Assembly (NCBI RefSeq): GCF_000306235.2
Contig: NZ_AKWZ02000010.1
Location: 744,001 to 808,000, forward strand
Direction: 5' to 3'
DNA length: 64,000 bases
DNA from: Leptospira fainei serovar Hurstbridge str. BUT 6
Lineage (GTDB): Bacteria; Spirochaetota; Leptospiria; Leptospirales; Leptospiraceae
The position numbers and the translations under genes are program-made. Positions 1 to 8,922 of this stretch are shown piece by piece (the first letter of the stretch is position 1; the number at the start of each line of letters is the position of its first letter). The notes below the pieces were generated by a model. The model saw only the letters and a program-made list of their open reading frames with translations, was not told where the DNA came from and searched no databases.

Positions 1-398
1 TTCTTATTTTGAACGGCGTTCATTCCCCCTCCGGGAGTTGGTTTTTCAACTATATTAAAGGAAGTCCTTGCTATCATAAGAATTAAAATTCGGCAAGGAC
101 TTTCGATCTCAAGAAGAATACGAAATCTGCTTACAAACCAATTATATCCGTCTAAGAAATGAGCGGATTCTGGCTTTAAAAGTGAGAAAAGAAAAACGGT
201 TTTTACTAAAATTTTTAATGAGAAAGAAATTACCAAAAATAGATCAGAGCTTCTCGTGACCGGTCTTCTTTTTTTTTTACAGAAAACCCATTAATGAAAA
301 TGAGTTTATTCTGCCATGTTACTTAGATAGATTAAAGCAGCCACGCATTGACGGCGTTAAATAAGAATGATTTTTTGAAAATCTTCCTCTTTGATTTG
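1..398. other. Non-coding left edge downstream of the tail operon
   Basis: I see no convincing gene here. The short open frame beginning near 348 on the plus strand is the antisense shadow of the tail-fibre gene. The stretch is A/T-rich and contains a perfect 10-base inverted repeat (62-71 with 93-102, loop 21 bases). It lies downstream of the last tail gene on the transcribed strand, so it may hold the 3' end of that transcript, but no hairpin followed by a U-run on the minus strand is clear. Confidence 0.5.
62..102. repeat. 10-bp perfect inverted repeat
   Basis: AAGTCCTTGC at 62-71 is the exact reverse complement of GCAAGGACTT at 93-102, separated by 21 bases. It sits about 300 bases past the end of the fibre gene 399-1271. 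It could be a weak transcript-end structure, a protein site or chance; the long loop argues against a classical terminator. Confidence 0.4.
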
Positions 399-1271
399 TC
401 AAATAACTCGAATAATATATTGAACCGACGTAGAAGCTGGGGCCGTTTCATTCCCGGTCCTAGGAACTCCGTTTACGCCGTCCGTTGTTGGAATTCCAAC
501 TTGTATCACTGCAGCTTGGAAGGAGATTGGTCCTGATGGATATACCGATCCTGGTGCAATACCGAGAGCGTCAGGCGGAGCATGTTTATGACCTTGAAAT
601 TGATCTTGATTTTCTTGTCCGGTAGCGCCGCCGTCGTAATTCCCACCGGCCGCCTTCAATCTCGAAGCATGTTGCCCTGCACCTCGCGCAAATACTCCGC
701 GACGATCCGGTAATGTGAACGTAGTCGAGCCGTCTCCGAAACCATATTGGATATGAGAAATCAGATCGCCGGTTTGGTTGGAAGTCAATGCAACGATCGC
801 CCCACCCGGAGTTAACGAAATTTGAAAGTCGTTAGTCGTCGGGTTAACGACGAAATAAGGTGTATTCGTAGTAATTCCTCCCCCTGTAAAAGAGAATTTC
901 ACTAATTGGCCTGCAGCCAGTCCGTGCGCCGAGGATTGAACTTTACCCGTCGCCGGAATTAAACCTGAAATCGTTCGATGAATTAAAGTCCACAAAGCGG
1001 AAAAAGTCGATCTAGATATTGCTTGCCCGTTTGCCGCTAAAAAATTAGCAGGAATATTCGGAAAATCAAACTCAATCACACCACCTAATGGCACTGCAAC
1101 TTGGGAAAAAGTATTCGTCAAAGAATCGATCTGAGATTGCAAATTCGCGATCTGCATCTGCAACGAATTATCGTTTGCGTAAAGAGACGTATATTCTGCA
1201 TCAAAAAGCAGGCCGTCATTCGGAGTGGAACGATCCCAAGCTCTCGTTTTATTCGGATTGGGGATAGACAT
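399..1271 (-). CDS. Phage tail collar fibre protein, copy 2
   Basis: This 290-residue protein is a distal tail fibre. The N-terminus (MSIPNPNKTRAWDR) and a short coiled-coil-like stretch (about residues 35-55) should attach it to the baseplate. A tail-collar domain (about 60-290) is split by an inserted module around residues 110-160 that resembles the FCCH-like beta insert seen in many phage fibres (SSAHGLAAGQLVKFSF). The collar core resumes at FTLPDRRGVFARGAGQ, followed by a QGHKH motif of the HxH metal-binding kind seen in trimeric fibre tips, and ends with STSVQYIIRV. A strong AAGGAG precedes the ATG by about 11 bases. It is a clear paralogue of the gene at 1445-2344 and differs most after the HxH motif, where receptor contact is expected. 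Confidence 0.85.
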   Translation of the reverse strand: MSIPNPNKTRAWDRSTPNDGLLFDAEYTSLYANDNSLQMQIANLQSQIDSLTNTFSQVAVPLGGVIEFDFPNIPANFLAANGQAISRSTFSALWTLIHRTISGLIPATGKVQSSAHGLAAGQLVKFSFTGGGITTNTPYFVVNPTTNDFQISLTPGGAIVALTSNQTGDLISHIQYGFGDGSTTFTLPDRRGVFARGAGQHASRLKAAGGNYDGGATGQENQDQFQGHKHAPPDALGIAPGSVYPSGPISFQAAVIQVGIPTTDGVNGVPRTGNETAPASTSVQYIIRVI

Positions 1272-1444
1272 GATGAAGATATCTCCTTAAGTGTAATATC
1301 TGAACGCTGGGATTATAGAGTTCCGGCCATTATTTAATAAAACTTAATTTCTAATAATTAATACGATTCATTATACATTTGAAAAGACGTATTTAAGCAA
1401 ATCCCTTCGCCGCCCCATCAAAGTTTACTAATTCCTCACATTCA

Positions 1445-2344
1445 TTATTGTACTCTAATGATATATTGAACGGCTGTCGAAGCAGGTGTCGTTTCGCTTC
1501 CAATTCTCGGGCTTCCATTCGTTCCGTCCGATATTGGGTCCGTTACGCGAACGGCTGAAGTTTGGCTGAAAGCGGAGGAATTAATCTGATCAGCTAACCC
1601 CCCAACAAGATTACTATAATTGCTCGGCACTTCTCTTTTATTATGCCAGTGCCCTTGAAACATATCCTGATTTTCCTGCCCTATCGCCCCCCCATTGTAA
1701 TTGCCCCCAGCTGCCTTCGCTCTTGACGCATGCTGGCCGGCTCCGCGAGGGAAAATTCCTCTACGATCCGGAAGAGTAAATGTGGTCGAACCATCGCCGA
1801 AGCCGTATTGTATGTGGGAGATCATGTCTCCCGTTTGATTGGCCGTGAGGGCAATTGCTGAGCCGCCGGAGGTTAAAGAAATCTGAAAGTCGTTAGATGT
1901 CGGATTGATCACATAATATGAAGTATTCGCAGAAACCCCGCCGCCAGCGAATGAAAATTTCACTAATTGTCCGGCAGTTAAACCGTGAGAGGCTGACTGA
2001 ATCCGGCTCGCGGCGGGGTCCATACCGGAAACAGTTCTATGAACTTTCGTCCAGAGCAGGGAATAAACGGTCCTAGAAACTGCTTGGCCATTTGCAATCT
2101 GAAATCCAGGCGGAATATCCGGAAAATCATATTCGATAATCGCTCCTAGCGGGACATTCGATTGACCGATTGCCGCGCTCAATGCGTTGATCTGCGCCTG
2201 AAGATTCGCAATATCCGCGTCTCTCTGAGATTGTAAGGCGTTATCATTCGCATAAAGACTGTTAAACTCCACGTCCAATAAAACTCCGTCGTTCGGAGTG
2301 TTCTTATCCCAAGTTCTCGATTTATTCGGATTCGGAATGCCCAT
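1445..2344 (-). CDS. Phage tail collar fibre protein, copy 1
   Basis: This 299-residue tail fibre has the same plan as its downstream neighbour. It has the conserved N-terminal anchor (MGIPNPNKSRTWDKNTPNDG), a short helical segment (about 30-60), a collar domain with an FCCH-like insert (about 115-165, SASHGLTAGQLVKFSF), the core motif FTLPDRRGIFPRGAGQ, a QGHWH motif and the terminal STAVQYIIRV. The ATG overlaps the stop of the baseplate gene upstream (TAATG, one shared base), so the two are translationally coupled. Two collar fibres in tandem suggest duplication and divergence of the receptor-binding tip. That it is a fibre is secure from family and position; the receptor is unknown. Confidence 0.87.
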   Translation of the reverse strand: MGIPNPNKSRTWDKNTPNDGVLLDVEFNSLYANDNALQSQRDADIANLQAQINALSAAIGQSNVPLGAIIEYDFPDIPPGFQIANGQAVSRTVYSLLWTKVHRTVSGMDPAASRIQSASHGLTAGQLVKFSFAGGGVSANTSYYVINPTSNDFQISLTSGGSAIALTANQTGDMISHIQYGFGDGSTTFTLPDRRGIFPRGAGQHASRAKAAGGNYNGGAIGQENQDMFQGHWHNKREVPSNYSNLVGGLADQINSSAFSQTSAVRVTDPISDGTNGSPRIGSETTPASTAVQYIIRVQ

Positions 2345-3294
2345 TATATTGCAGTCTCCTTCAGTTTAAAATCGTACACTAACGTGCTATCTTTCGGTTT
2401 TGAATCGAAGAAATCTTTGAATACCAATCGTCCTCCGGAAAAAAAGGCCAGTTCATTTAGGTTATCGCCGTTCAATTCGGAATAGGATAATGATATCGTA
2501 TATTCCCGAGTCCCGTCCGGAAGGAGTTGTATATGGATAGGTTTACGAGAAAGTTCATGCGTTAGTCCTGTATCCGAAGGCCCGGGCGGAGCGATTCCTC
2601 CGTCACCGATAGCTCCTTGATCGATAGCATAGTTGGCCTGCGGATTTCTCAAAGTTAATCCGTCGAAGAAACTAGTTCCATCCAATACGCCTCGCCTAGC
2701 GGTATATTCTCGTCCATTGCTTTCTATGAATAAAAAGCGTATTCTAGTTTTTGCATATACTCCCGCAGGACGAATCGAGTCGACAGCTTTCGCTAGGAGA
2801 GTCGGAACTTTTAGATGATTTACATCCCCCTCCACGTCCAATTCGAAGGAAGCGGGACTTTTCGAGCTCGGGTCCAAAGGCTCCAATCCATCCAATAAAG
2901 ATAATGCATCCAAATATATCGAATCGAGATCGCTATAGAGTTCCTGCGGAATAAATACCGTTCCGTTTTCCAAACCGGCAATATTTTTACCGATTTCGAT
3001 TATTTCAGGCAATGTTCCTTTTGCTAGTCTCTTACTAATCGCGATTAAGATAAATAGTCTGTACGTATCGTCGCCTTGTCCGGGAACTCTCGTTTCATTC
3101 AGAAGTTCTCCGAGCACATCTAGGTTGACGCCTGTCGCATAATAAATATATTCCAAATCCTTCAAAGCCTGGAGCTGTATTTCTATTTCGTCCAATTCGG
3201 ATGAAATTACGCTCCATAATCGCCCTAAAAAAGATCCGGGTTCTTGATTTAAAATCGACTGTGGGAATTTCTGCAGAGCATTGAAAGCCGTCAT
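2344..3294 (-). CDS. Phage tail protein I / DUF2612-like baseplate component
   Basis: This 316-residue baseplate wedge component sits between baseplate J and the fibres, the usual place of gpI/DUF2612 proteins that connect fibres to the wedge. The N-terminal part has the typical helical pattern with LEYIYYATGVNLDVLGELL and RLFILIAISKRLAKGTLPEI (about residues 45-95). The C-terminal 150 residues are beta-rich. The reading frame overlaps baseplate J by four bases at its start and the fibre gene by one base at its stop. The exact family is judged by motif and synteny, not by a profile search. Confidence 0.75.
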   Translation of the reverse strand: MTAFNALQKFPQSILNQEPGSFLGRLWSVISSELDEIEIQLQALKDLEYIYYATGVNLDVLGELLNETRVPGQGDDTYRLFILIAISKRLAKGTLPEIIEIGKNIAGLENGTVFIPQELYSDLDSIYLDALSLLDGLEPLDPSSKSPASFELDVEGDVNHLKVPTLLAKAVDSIRPAGVYAKTRIRFLFIESNGREYTARRGVLDGTSFFDGLTLRNPQANYAIDQGAIGDGGIAPPGPSDTGLTHELSRKPIHIQLLPDGTREYTISLSYSELNGDNLNELAFFSGGRLVFKDFFDSKPKDSTLVYDFKLKETAI

Positions 3295-4490
3295 GATATA
3301 TTCACCGTAACGTTAGCGGTAAACGTCTGAGCGAATTCGATCGCGCCGACGACCAATTTTGCCGACGACGACGGAACAGTGGGGGCAAAGGCTGTCCAAA
3401 CCGTGACATCGTCTATCCCGGGAATTTTGTCCAGATTTGCTATGATTTCCCAAGCAACCACGCTTTGACCGACATCCAACCCATGATATTCGGTGATTTG
3501 CGTTCCGATCGTATCCGCTCCACCGATAGCCTGGACAACTCTCGTTTTAACTACCGGAATATTAGAATCCGTCCAGTTTGCATTTTTAGTAATGTTTACG
3601 ATGACGTTAACCACCTTGGCGGTCGGAACGGACCAGTTCATTATGTGAGTCTGCCCGTTCGCATCGGCAACCGTAAAGGAATGGGTGCCGAAGGTTTCAA
3701 TTCCGGCAGGTTTTGAGTTGAATATAGCCTGTCCCAAATCCGAATCCGCTGCGGTGCCCGAGACTACGATTTCGATCGAATGTGGTGGTCGTCCGTCCGC
3801 AACGACGCTTGTTGCGTTCTCATATACAAAGACGGTAGTAACATTCGGAACTCGGAGTACTGTTTCACGAATGGCCGGCAGCGAGGATCCACCCGACGAT
3901 TCCCGATCCTTATACCGCTGACGGAGTTCGGCATCGGTCTCTACCGGTCCTCCACCCAAAGAAGGTTGCGAATTCGAGATGGAATTAATTCCGGCCGCCG
4001 GAGTGACGATATCCGTAATCGCTCCCGAGGGAATATTCGTTTGGGGTCCTGTATCGATACTTCTAAATGTAAACTCCACTCCGGCCGCGCTAGTTAAAAC
4101 TGCAGGTGCTATGACTTCAAATTGAATACCTTGAGGAGTCTGAACTAGAAACCCCGGAGGAACTGTCGCACCGATGGTTCCGACAACCGTAACCTGAACG
4201 ACCGATTTTCTAGCGGGCAGCCGGGAAATCCCTCCCTGGGCCACAATCCTGTCTAGTTGGACACCTTCGGCCAAATTAATGTATTTTGAATAGTAAGTAT
4301 CTTCCAAGCCTTGCCAAACATTGTCGATTTCCTTAGCAACATTCTGAAGAATTATCCCTAACTCACCGTAAGGCGAAAGATCGATATCGGGACCGAAATT
4401 TTCCGGCAAGCGTGCCCGATCTTCCAAGGATTGAAGAATATCCGAATAAAGCTTTCGATTAAAACCTTGTACAGTAACACCGAAAGTCAT
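3291..4490 (-). CDS. Baseplate J / gp47-family protein
   Basis: This 399-residue baseplate wedge protein has gp47/gpJ characteristics. The N-terminus has the typical FGPDIDLSPYGELGIILQNV helix and DTYYSKYINLAEGVQLDRI (about residues 30-80). The beta-rich VPPGFLVQTPQGIQFEV region follows (about 110-130), then the hallmark GPVETDAELRQRYKDRESSG (about 180-200) and a C-terminal half with a helical DLGQAIFNSKPAGIETFG. In contractile particles this protein forms the iris of the baseplate. It lies four bases downstream of the gp25-like gene and overlaps the next gene by four bases, so it belongs to one polycistronic unit. Confidence 0.88.
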   Translation of the reverse strand: MTFGVTVQGFNRKLYSDILQSLEDRARLPENFGPDIDLSPYGELGIILQNVAKEIDNVWQGLEDTYYSKYINLAEGVQLDRIVAQGGISRLPARKSVVQVTVVGTIGATVPPGFLVQTPQGIQFEVIAPAVLTSAAGVEFTFRSIDTGPQTNIPSGAITDIVTPAAGINSISNSQPSLGGGPVETDAELRQRYKDRESSGGSSLPAIRETVLRVPNVTTVFVYENATSVVADGRPPHSIEIVVSGTAADSDLGQAIFNSKPAGIETFGTHSFTVADANGQTHIMNWSVPTAKVVNVIVNITKNANWTDSNIPVVKTRVVQAIGGADTIGTQITEYHGLDVGQSVVAWEIIANLDKIPGIDDVTVWTAFAPTVPSSSAKLVVGAIEFAQTFTANVTVNIS

Positions 4491-4493
4491 AGA

Positions 4494-4847
4494 TTACCCT
4501 CCGAACACCGTGCCGCTTAGCAGGCCCAGGCTCGATTGGACTTCGAACATTATCGTAACTTGACGGGTTGCTCGATCGAAGCTTACATCCAACTTTGTGA
4601 TCGAAGTGACTGTAGGTTCCTTAAGCAAGGCCGTCTTAACAGCATTAATAAATCGAGATTGTACAAAAGGTCCCTGATCGACTAAACCGATCCAATCCAC
4701 CCCCTCGTCGGGAGCAAGAAACCATTCCCCTAAAAAAAGTTTCAACCGGTTACCGAGAATTTGCTTTAACGCATCAATTCCTTCCAGCTGAACCAGCCGG
4801 CCGTTTTCATAAACTAAATCATTATTTTCTACTTTTAATGTTTTCAT
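4494..4847 (-). CDS. gp25 / DUF2634-like baseplate wedge protein
   Basis: A 117-residue protein of the right size and place for the gp25-like/DUF2634 wedge subunit that links sheath to baseplate. Visible landmarks are the opening beta hairpin (NDLVYENGRLVQLEGIDALK), the central helix LKQILGNRLKLFLGEWFL followed by DEGVDWIGLV, and the later beta strands VTIMFEVQSSLG. It starts inside the end of the spike gene (four shared bases) and is followed immediately by baseplate J, the standard order in myovirus tails. Confidence 0.8.
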   Translation of the reverse strand: MKTLKVENNDLVYENGRLVQLEGIDALKQILGNRLKLFLGEWFLAPDEGVDWIGLVDQGPFVQSRFINAVKTALLKEPTVTSITKLDVSFDRATRQVTIMFEVQSSLGLLSGTVFGG

Positions 4848-5470
4848 AATGGTGTTCCCGTAATACCGGTTGGAGGAGTCGTAGCGACAAACGGATGGAC
4901 GTGGGCGTTGAATCCCGATTTAATTTGCCCGATGGAAAGACCGTTTTCAATCACATGACCGCCTTCCACATTGCCCGAAGCCTTGAAATCCCCGGTCACT
5001 TCGACCCCGGAAGAACCTATGGAAACTTCGGTCGAACCGACTTTTAAAGTTAATTTTCCATTTTCAAATTTAATTAAATTTTGAGGTTCGGTCCAAGATT
5101 GTTCCGCAATTCTTGCCAATACGCAGGCGTTTTCCAGACCGAAGGTTTTCGATTCCAAAGTTACGGTCTCTTTCTGGGCGTTTAAGCTTTTTCTAATATC
5201 GAAAGTCGAAAAACCTACCCAGACCAAATCTCCTTGCTGATAAAACGGTTTGATGTAGCAACCGGCGCCGATCTGGACGAATTGAACGGGAACGTCCGGA
5301 ATCACCGGATAATCCGATACCTCGTCCAAAATATTCTGTTCTTTTACCAACGGGAGAATGTCCGCCCTCATGGTAGATGCGTTAAAGGATTCTATCTTGC
5401 AGACCATTCCGACCTGAATCCCTCTTTCTCGCATATCCACGTACGTTTCCAAAAGTTCGGCAAAACTCAT
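4844..5470 (-). CDS. Gp138-like membrane-puncturing tail spike
   Basis: This 208-residue spike is the central needle at the tail tip. The N-terminal half is an OB-like domain of the Gp138 kind (GMVCKIESFNASTMRADILP, then YIKPFYQQGDLVWVGFSTFD, about residues 20-95). The rest is short beta-helix-like repeats (KFENGKLTLKVGSTEVSIGS, residues about 135-155). The C-terminus holds HVHPF, an HxH pair like those that hold an iron ion at spike tips. The stop overlaps the next gene and the start overlaps the hub gene, both by four bases. Its presence supports a contractile, membrane-piercing particle. Confidence 0.82.
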   Translation of the reverse strand: MSFAELLETYVDMRERGIQVGMVCKIESFNASTMRADILPLVKEQNILDEVSDYPVIPDVPVQFVQIGAGCYIKPFYQQGDLVWVGFSTFDIRKSLNAQKETVTLESKTFGLENACVLARIAEQSWTEPQNLIKFENGKLTLKVGSTEVSIGSSGVEVTGDFKASGNVEGGHVIENGLSIGQIKSGFNAHVHPFVATTPPTGITGTPL

Positions 5471-6261
5471 ATCGGCACTACCTCGAATTCACAATAAGCG
5501 TCTCCGAATGTGGAAAACGTGCGATTCACTTTAGTGATTCTCGCTCTAACATTCACTTCCTTGGAATTAATTTGTACCACGTTCGCGAGCGTTAAATTAT
5601 ATAAAAATAATGTTTTTATTTTAAACCCGTTAGACGTCTTCTGAGGTCGTTCCAGAAGCCCGGAACTTGGGTCCAGCTTCGTAATAGTTTTAACGCTCGG
5701 ATTTGATGGAACTATCGTCAAAAGGCCATTCTTAAAAAAGAAATCCGAATTCGTGTCTTTTGCCAATTTCTGGATCGAATCCCGGAAACTACGGAGAACG
5801 ATAGACTCATAAAATTTTCCTATGCCTAAATTAATTTCTCCAGGTGCAATGCTTAAAGTTTTGCAGACATCCCTAATGATCGATTCTGCGTTTACATTCT
5901 TATAACTTTTATTTAAAATCGCTGTGCCCCAATCCTTGGTTTTATCCGAGATTTTCACTTCTAAAATTCTATTTAAACCTTCTTGAACTACGGTATAAGC
6001 AAATGCTTCCCCAAAAACGACAGTCCCATAATCCTCTTTATAGCCTGCCGAAACAGTTACATTCGGATAAATTCTTCCTTGGCCTTTCTTTTTAGCATCG
6101 AAGACCCCAACAGTGTCCGGCGATGGATTGTATAATTTAAGAGTAGTCGATTGAGGATTTTTGAATTTTAACTCTTGTACAAATTCGATGGAGAAAGGAG
6201 GATACGAGAATTCTCTTCCCCCTATATTTACCGTCGCCGCTCTATTATATAACGCCGTCAT
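5467..6261 (-). CDS. Tail hub protein (late control D / gp27-like)
   Basis: This 264-residue protein lies directly before the spike, where the hub that carries the spike normally lies. The first part (ATVNIGGREFSYPPFSIEFV) and the middle (NAESIIRDVCKTLSIAPGEI, FRDSIQKLAKDTNSDFFFKN) follow the pattern of tail hub proteins of the gp27/late-control-D type, with the helix-strand module that precedes a beta barrel. No LysM domain or lytic enzyme is seen. The assignment rests on motif pattern and gene order. It overlaps both neighbours by four bases. Confidence 0.7.
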   Translation of the reverse strand: MTALYNRAATVNIGGREFSYPPFSIEFVQELKFKNPQSTTLKLYNPSPDTVGVFDAKKKGQGRIYPNVTVSAGYKEDYGTVVFGEAFAYTVVQEGLNRILEVKISDKTKDWGTAILNKSYKNVNAESIIRDVCKTLSIAPGEINLGIGKFYESIVLRSFRDSIQKLAKDTNSDFFFKNGLLTIVPSNPSVKTITKLDPSSGLLERPQKTSNGFKIKTLFLYNLTLANVVQINSKEVNVRARITKVNRTFSTFGDAYCEFEVVPI

Positions 6262-6629
6262 AGTGAAATAATATTCCCCAGCAAGAGTAGAATCGTCGAA
6301 CCTAGCGAGGCTCGATTTACAACCTGTCCTTGCAAAACGCTAACTTGCTCGAGCTCCTGAGGATTTAACGGTAGTATTCGCCGATTTATGTTTAAACCAT
6401 CTATTACCGAATCTATTAACGGGGTCGCATATAATATTTTCGTTATGAATAGAATATTTCCGTCCAGATCCAAAATTGTGCAGGTATAAAAGTCGGCCCG
6501 ATCGTTATAAAGAAACCGAAAGGAATAGGTTTCACCGATGAGGAAATCCTTTTCAACTGGGACCTCATCAACTGTCAACGGAAGGTATTGTAAATCCAAT
6601 GGTTCTATCCTCCGCCTATCGATGAGCAC
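6258..6629 (-). CDS. Baseplate plug-like protein
   Basis: This 123-residue, beta-rich protein has the look of the small plug-type baseplate proteins found beside Dit-like and hub genes in DUF3383-sheath phages. Examples are YSFRFLYNDRADFYTCTILD and LDGNILFITKILYATPLIDS, which resemble paired strands of one barrel. It begins 25 bases inside the end of the Dit-like gene, in a different frame, and ends overlapping the hub. The function is inferred from size, fold pattern and place only. Confidence 0.6.
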   Translation of the reverse strand: MLIDRRRIEPLDLQYLPLTVDEVPVEKDFLIGETYSFRFLYNDRADFYTCTILDLDGNILFITKILYATPLIDSVIDGLNINRRILPLNPQELEQVSVLQGQVVNRASLGSTILLLLGNIISL

Positions 6630-7186
6630 ATTGGCTTATTAACGCCTGCATTTCCAGTAGTGGAAACGGTCGAAGGTTGGGAACTTCCTTTTTTAGTAAC
6701 GCCATTACGTAACGGAATATCCTGGGTTTTGGAATCTACAATGTTAATCTGCTTCAGCTTAAACTGAATTTGTCGTCCTTGCCCTAAATCTACATTTTGT
6801 TCTTCCGAATAAGATTCAATAATAACGTTTTCGATCACTTCGTCCTCTTCGTAACCGAAAAAGCTGAGAACTTCCTTGCTATCAACCCAAGTCTTCAGCA
6901 AGGTTAATCTCTCCCCGACTTTCTTATTAAAAAAAGAAGCGGGATCAAGCGGATCATAATCTGCATCGGAAATAATTGCAGTGAAGCTTATTGATAAAGG
7001 ATCCGAGCTAACATGATCGGTAATATCCGCACCCTTTTCGATCGCATGAGTCGTAGCAGTCGCCGATCGATCTTTTGTAATATTGATCGTAGAATCGAAA
7101 GTTACGTCGTCGGTTTGCGAACGCAGAGCAACGCGGTTTCTCCCCCCGAAAACGTAGCTCGAAATTCTGTTTGTTAGAGCAGGCAT
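6605..7186 (-). CDS. Dit-like baseplate protein (DUF6046-like)
   Basis: This 193-residue protein sits just after the tape measure, where distal-tail (Dit) proteins that cap the tube are found. The central motif DHVSSDPLSISFTAIISDAD (about residues 57-76) and the following ERLTLLKTWVDSKEVLSFFG are typical of Dit-like N-terminal domains. ENVIIESYSEEQN and GRQIQFKLKQINIVDSK give the closing strands. The C-terminal 30 residues are Gly/Ser/Thr-rich and likely flexible. The start lies two bases from the tape-measure stop. Confidence 0.72.
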   Translation of the reverse strand: MPALTNRISSYVFGGRNRVALRSQTDDVTFDSTINITKDRSATATTHAIEKGADITDHVSSDPLSISFTAIISDADYDPLDPASFFNKKVGERLTLLKTWVDSKEVLSFFGYEEDEVIENVIIESYSEEQNVDLGQGRQIQFKLKQINIVDSKTQDIPLRNGVTKKGSSQPSTVSTTGNAGVNKPMCSSIGGG

Positions 7187-7187
7187 A

Positions 7188-8921
7188 TCAGTTGATTGTT
7201 ATTCCCAATTTTGCCGGTAATACGTCCTCAGAGAGCTCGTCTAACGCTCTCATGACAGCATCTTTTATTTCGCGTCCAGCCGCTGCGGATCCGCTAACGT
7301 TTACGGTTAAGGTTCCGACTACGCTTTGAATGACTACTGAGGTTGAACCGCCGCCGATTCTACCGTTAGGAGTAATTCTACCTGAGGCACCGGGAGAAAA
7401 GATTTCAGGTCCCCGTTCGCCGACAAGATAGGAATTTCCGGCGGTTACTGGTCCTCCGGATGCTTTCTTTTCAGAAGGAGCCAGTCCGATTCCGGCGCTA
7501 ATGCTATTCAGAAGCGTATTCGGATCAGGAATCAATGACGACCATACCTTACTAAACAAATCGGAAACCCAAGATAGAAGCTGCCCGAAGGCTGCTTTAA
7601 TTTCGTCAAAGTACAGATAGAGACCGGCGATCGGGAATATAAGAGTAATGATTAATCGACCGTACGCCCGAAAAAAGCTAATCAAATGATTAAAAGAGTC
7701 CATTATCCAATTTATGCCTGCCTTAAAAGAGTTAATAACTGTTTCTTTGAAGTGCGAAAATGGCCCTAAGAAATCACCGATTACACTTTTCTCTCCTTTC
7801 ATCCAACCGATAAAATCGTCAACAGCTAAGAAAAGGCCCGCCAAAACAGCGCCTACCGATAATAAAATAATAATGAGAGGTAACCAAGGAGAAATGGCAG
7901 ACCAACCGGCAGCCGCCATCGCTAACATCCCGCCAATGGCAAGCGGTAGGAAGACAATCATAATTGCTTGCAAGCGCTTTATTCCGACTTCCCCGTAAGT
8001 AAAATAATTTATGAGAGACGATAGTGCATCTGTGAGTGGGCCTATAAGCGGGCCCAGCATTTTCCCGATAGCGCCTTGCAATTTTTCCATCGAATTAGCA
8101 AATCGCTGCTCTGCTAATATTCCGGATTGGACCATTTGATTGTATTGATCCTGCAATCCTGAAGCTTTTTTCTGATCCTTTGTATAAGATTCGAAAACCT
8201 TTTTTCTTTCATGTTCTGGAAGAGAATATAGATCGGAAATACTTTTCCCGGTGACCACTGCAATCTTTTGAAAAGTTTCTAGAGAATTACTAATAAATTC
8301 AATGGACGCACCGTTCTTTAACGCCTCTGCACTCGCGTTCATCATTTCTTTTTCGGAAAATGCATTTTTAGATAGGTCGGCAGTTTTTCGTAGAGATTTC
8401 TCCAATTGTCCGTAACCGGGACCGGCAAGTTCTTTTAACTGTACACGCTGTTTTTCTAATTCTCCAGAAATCTTTATTGAATCCTTTAAAAAGGGGGAGA
8501 TAACACCAAAGGCATCCTTAGCAAAATTTGCGAAGCTATTGATTTTACCTTGTGCATCGTTCTTTCCGTCGCCTTTCGATGTTTTAGAATCAGACCGCTT
8601 TAAGTTAGCCGATGTCTTATCGATTGTTTTACTAAAGAAGGCGAATTTATCCGATGTGGTTTTAATACTTTTGGATATATTTTTCAGCTGGGTAAGTAAA
8701 GGTCCCGCGGTATCCGCCAGTTTCTTAAAACCCTGAGGAATCGTTTTTATACTTTTCGTAATATTATTGAACTGCGATAAAAGAGGTTTGGCAGCATTTG
8801 CTAACCCTCTAAAATTCTGGGATACGGTCCTTGCTTGCTTAGTTAGATCGTTAAACTCCGCGGCAAGCTTTTTTGCTTGTGACGCGAGTTTTCGCATCTC
8901 TATGATCCAAGTATCATCCAT
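7188..8921 (-). CDS. Tail tape measure protein
   Basis: This 577-residue tape measure sets tail length. The N-terminal 110 residues contain a near-tandem helical repeat (FRGLANAAKPLLSQFNNITK and later FKKLADTAGPLLTQLKNISK). A long alpha-helical region follows, then a hydrophobic segment (about residues 318-375: IMIVFLPLAIGGMLAMAAAG, LPLIIILLSVGAVLAGLF) typical of tape measures that insert into the target membrane. The C-terminus has the GNSYLVGERGPEIFSPGASG motif common in these proteins. At about 1.5 angstrom per residue a tail of roughly 80-90 nm is expected. The start lies one base after the stop of the frameshifted chaperone. Confidence 0.87.
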   Translation of the reverse strand: MDDTWIIEMRKLASQAKKLAAEFNDLTKQARTVSQNFRGLANAAKPLLSQFNNITKSIKTIPQGFKKLADTAGPLLTQLKNISKSIKTTSDKFAFFSKTIDKTSANLKRSDSKTSKGDGKNDAQGKINSFANFAKDAFGVISPFLKDSIKISGELEKQRVQLKELAGPGYGQLEKSLRKTADLSKNAFSEKEMMNASAEALKNGASIEFISNSLETFQKIAVVTGKSISDLYSLPEHERKKVFESYTKDQKKASGLQDQYNQMVQSGILAEQRFANSMEKLQGAIGKMLGPLIGPLTDALSSLINYFTYGEVGIKRLQAIMIVFLPLAIGGMLAMAAAGWSAISPWLPLIIILLSVGAVLAGLFLAVDDFIGWMKGEKSVIGDFLGPFSHFKETVINSFKAGINWIMDSFNHLISFFRAYGRLIITLIFPIAGLYLYFDEIKAAFGQLLSWVSDLFSKVWSSLIPDPNTLLNSISAGIGLAPSEKKASGGPVTAGNSYLVGERGPEIFSPGASGRITPNGRIGGGSTSVVIQSVVGTLTVNVSGSAAAGREIKDAVMRALDELSEDVLPAKLGITIN

Positions 8922-8922
8922 A

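Noticed and set aside
348..536. Plus-strand frame at the fibre 3' end
   Set aside because: Antisense to the fibre gene, with no ribosome site and no protein-like pattern.
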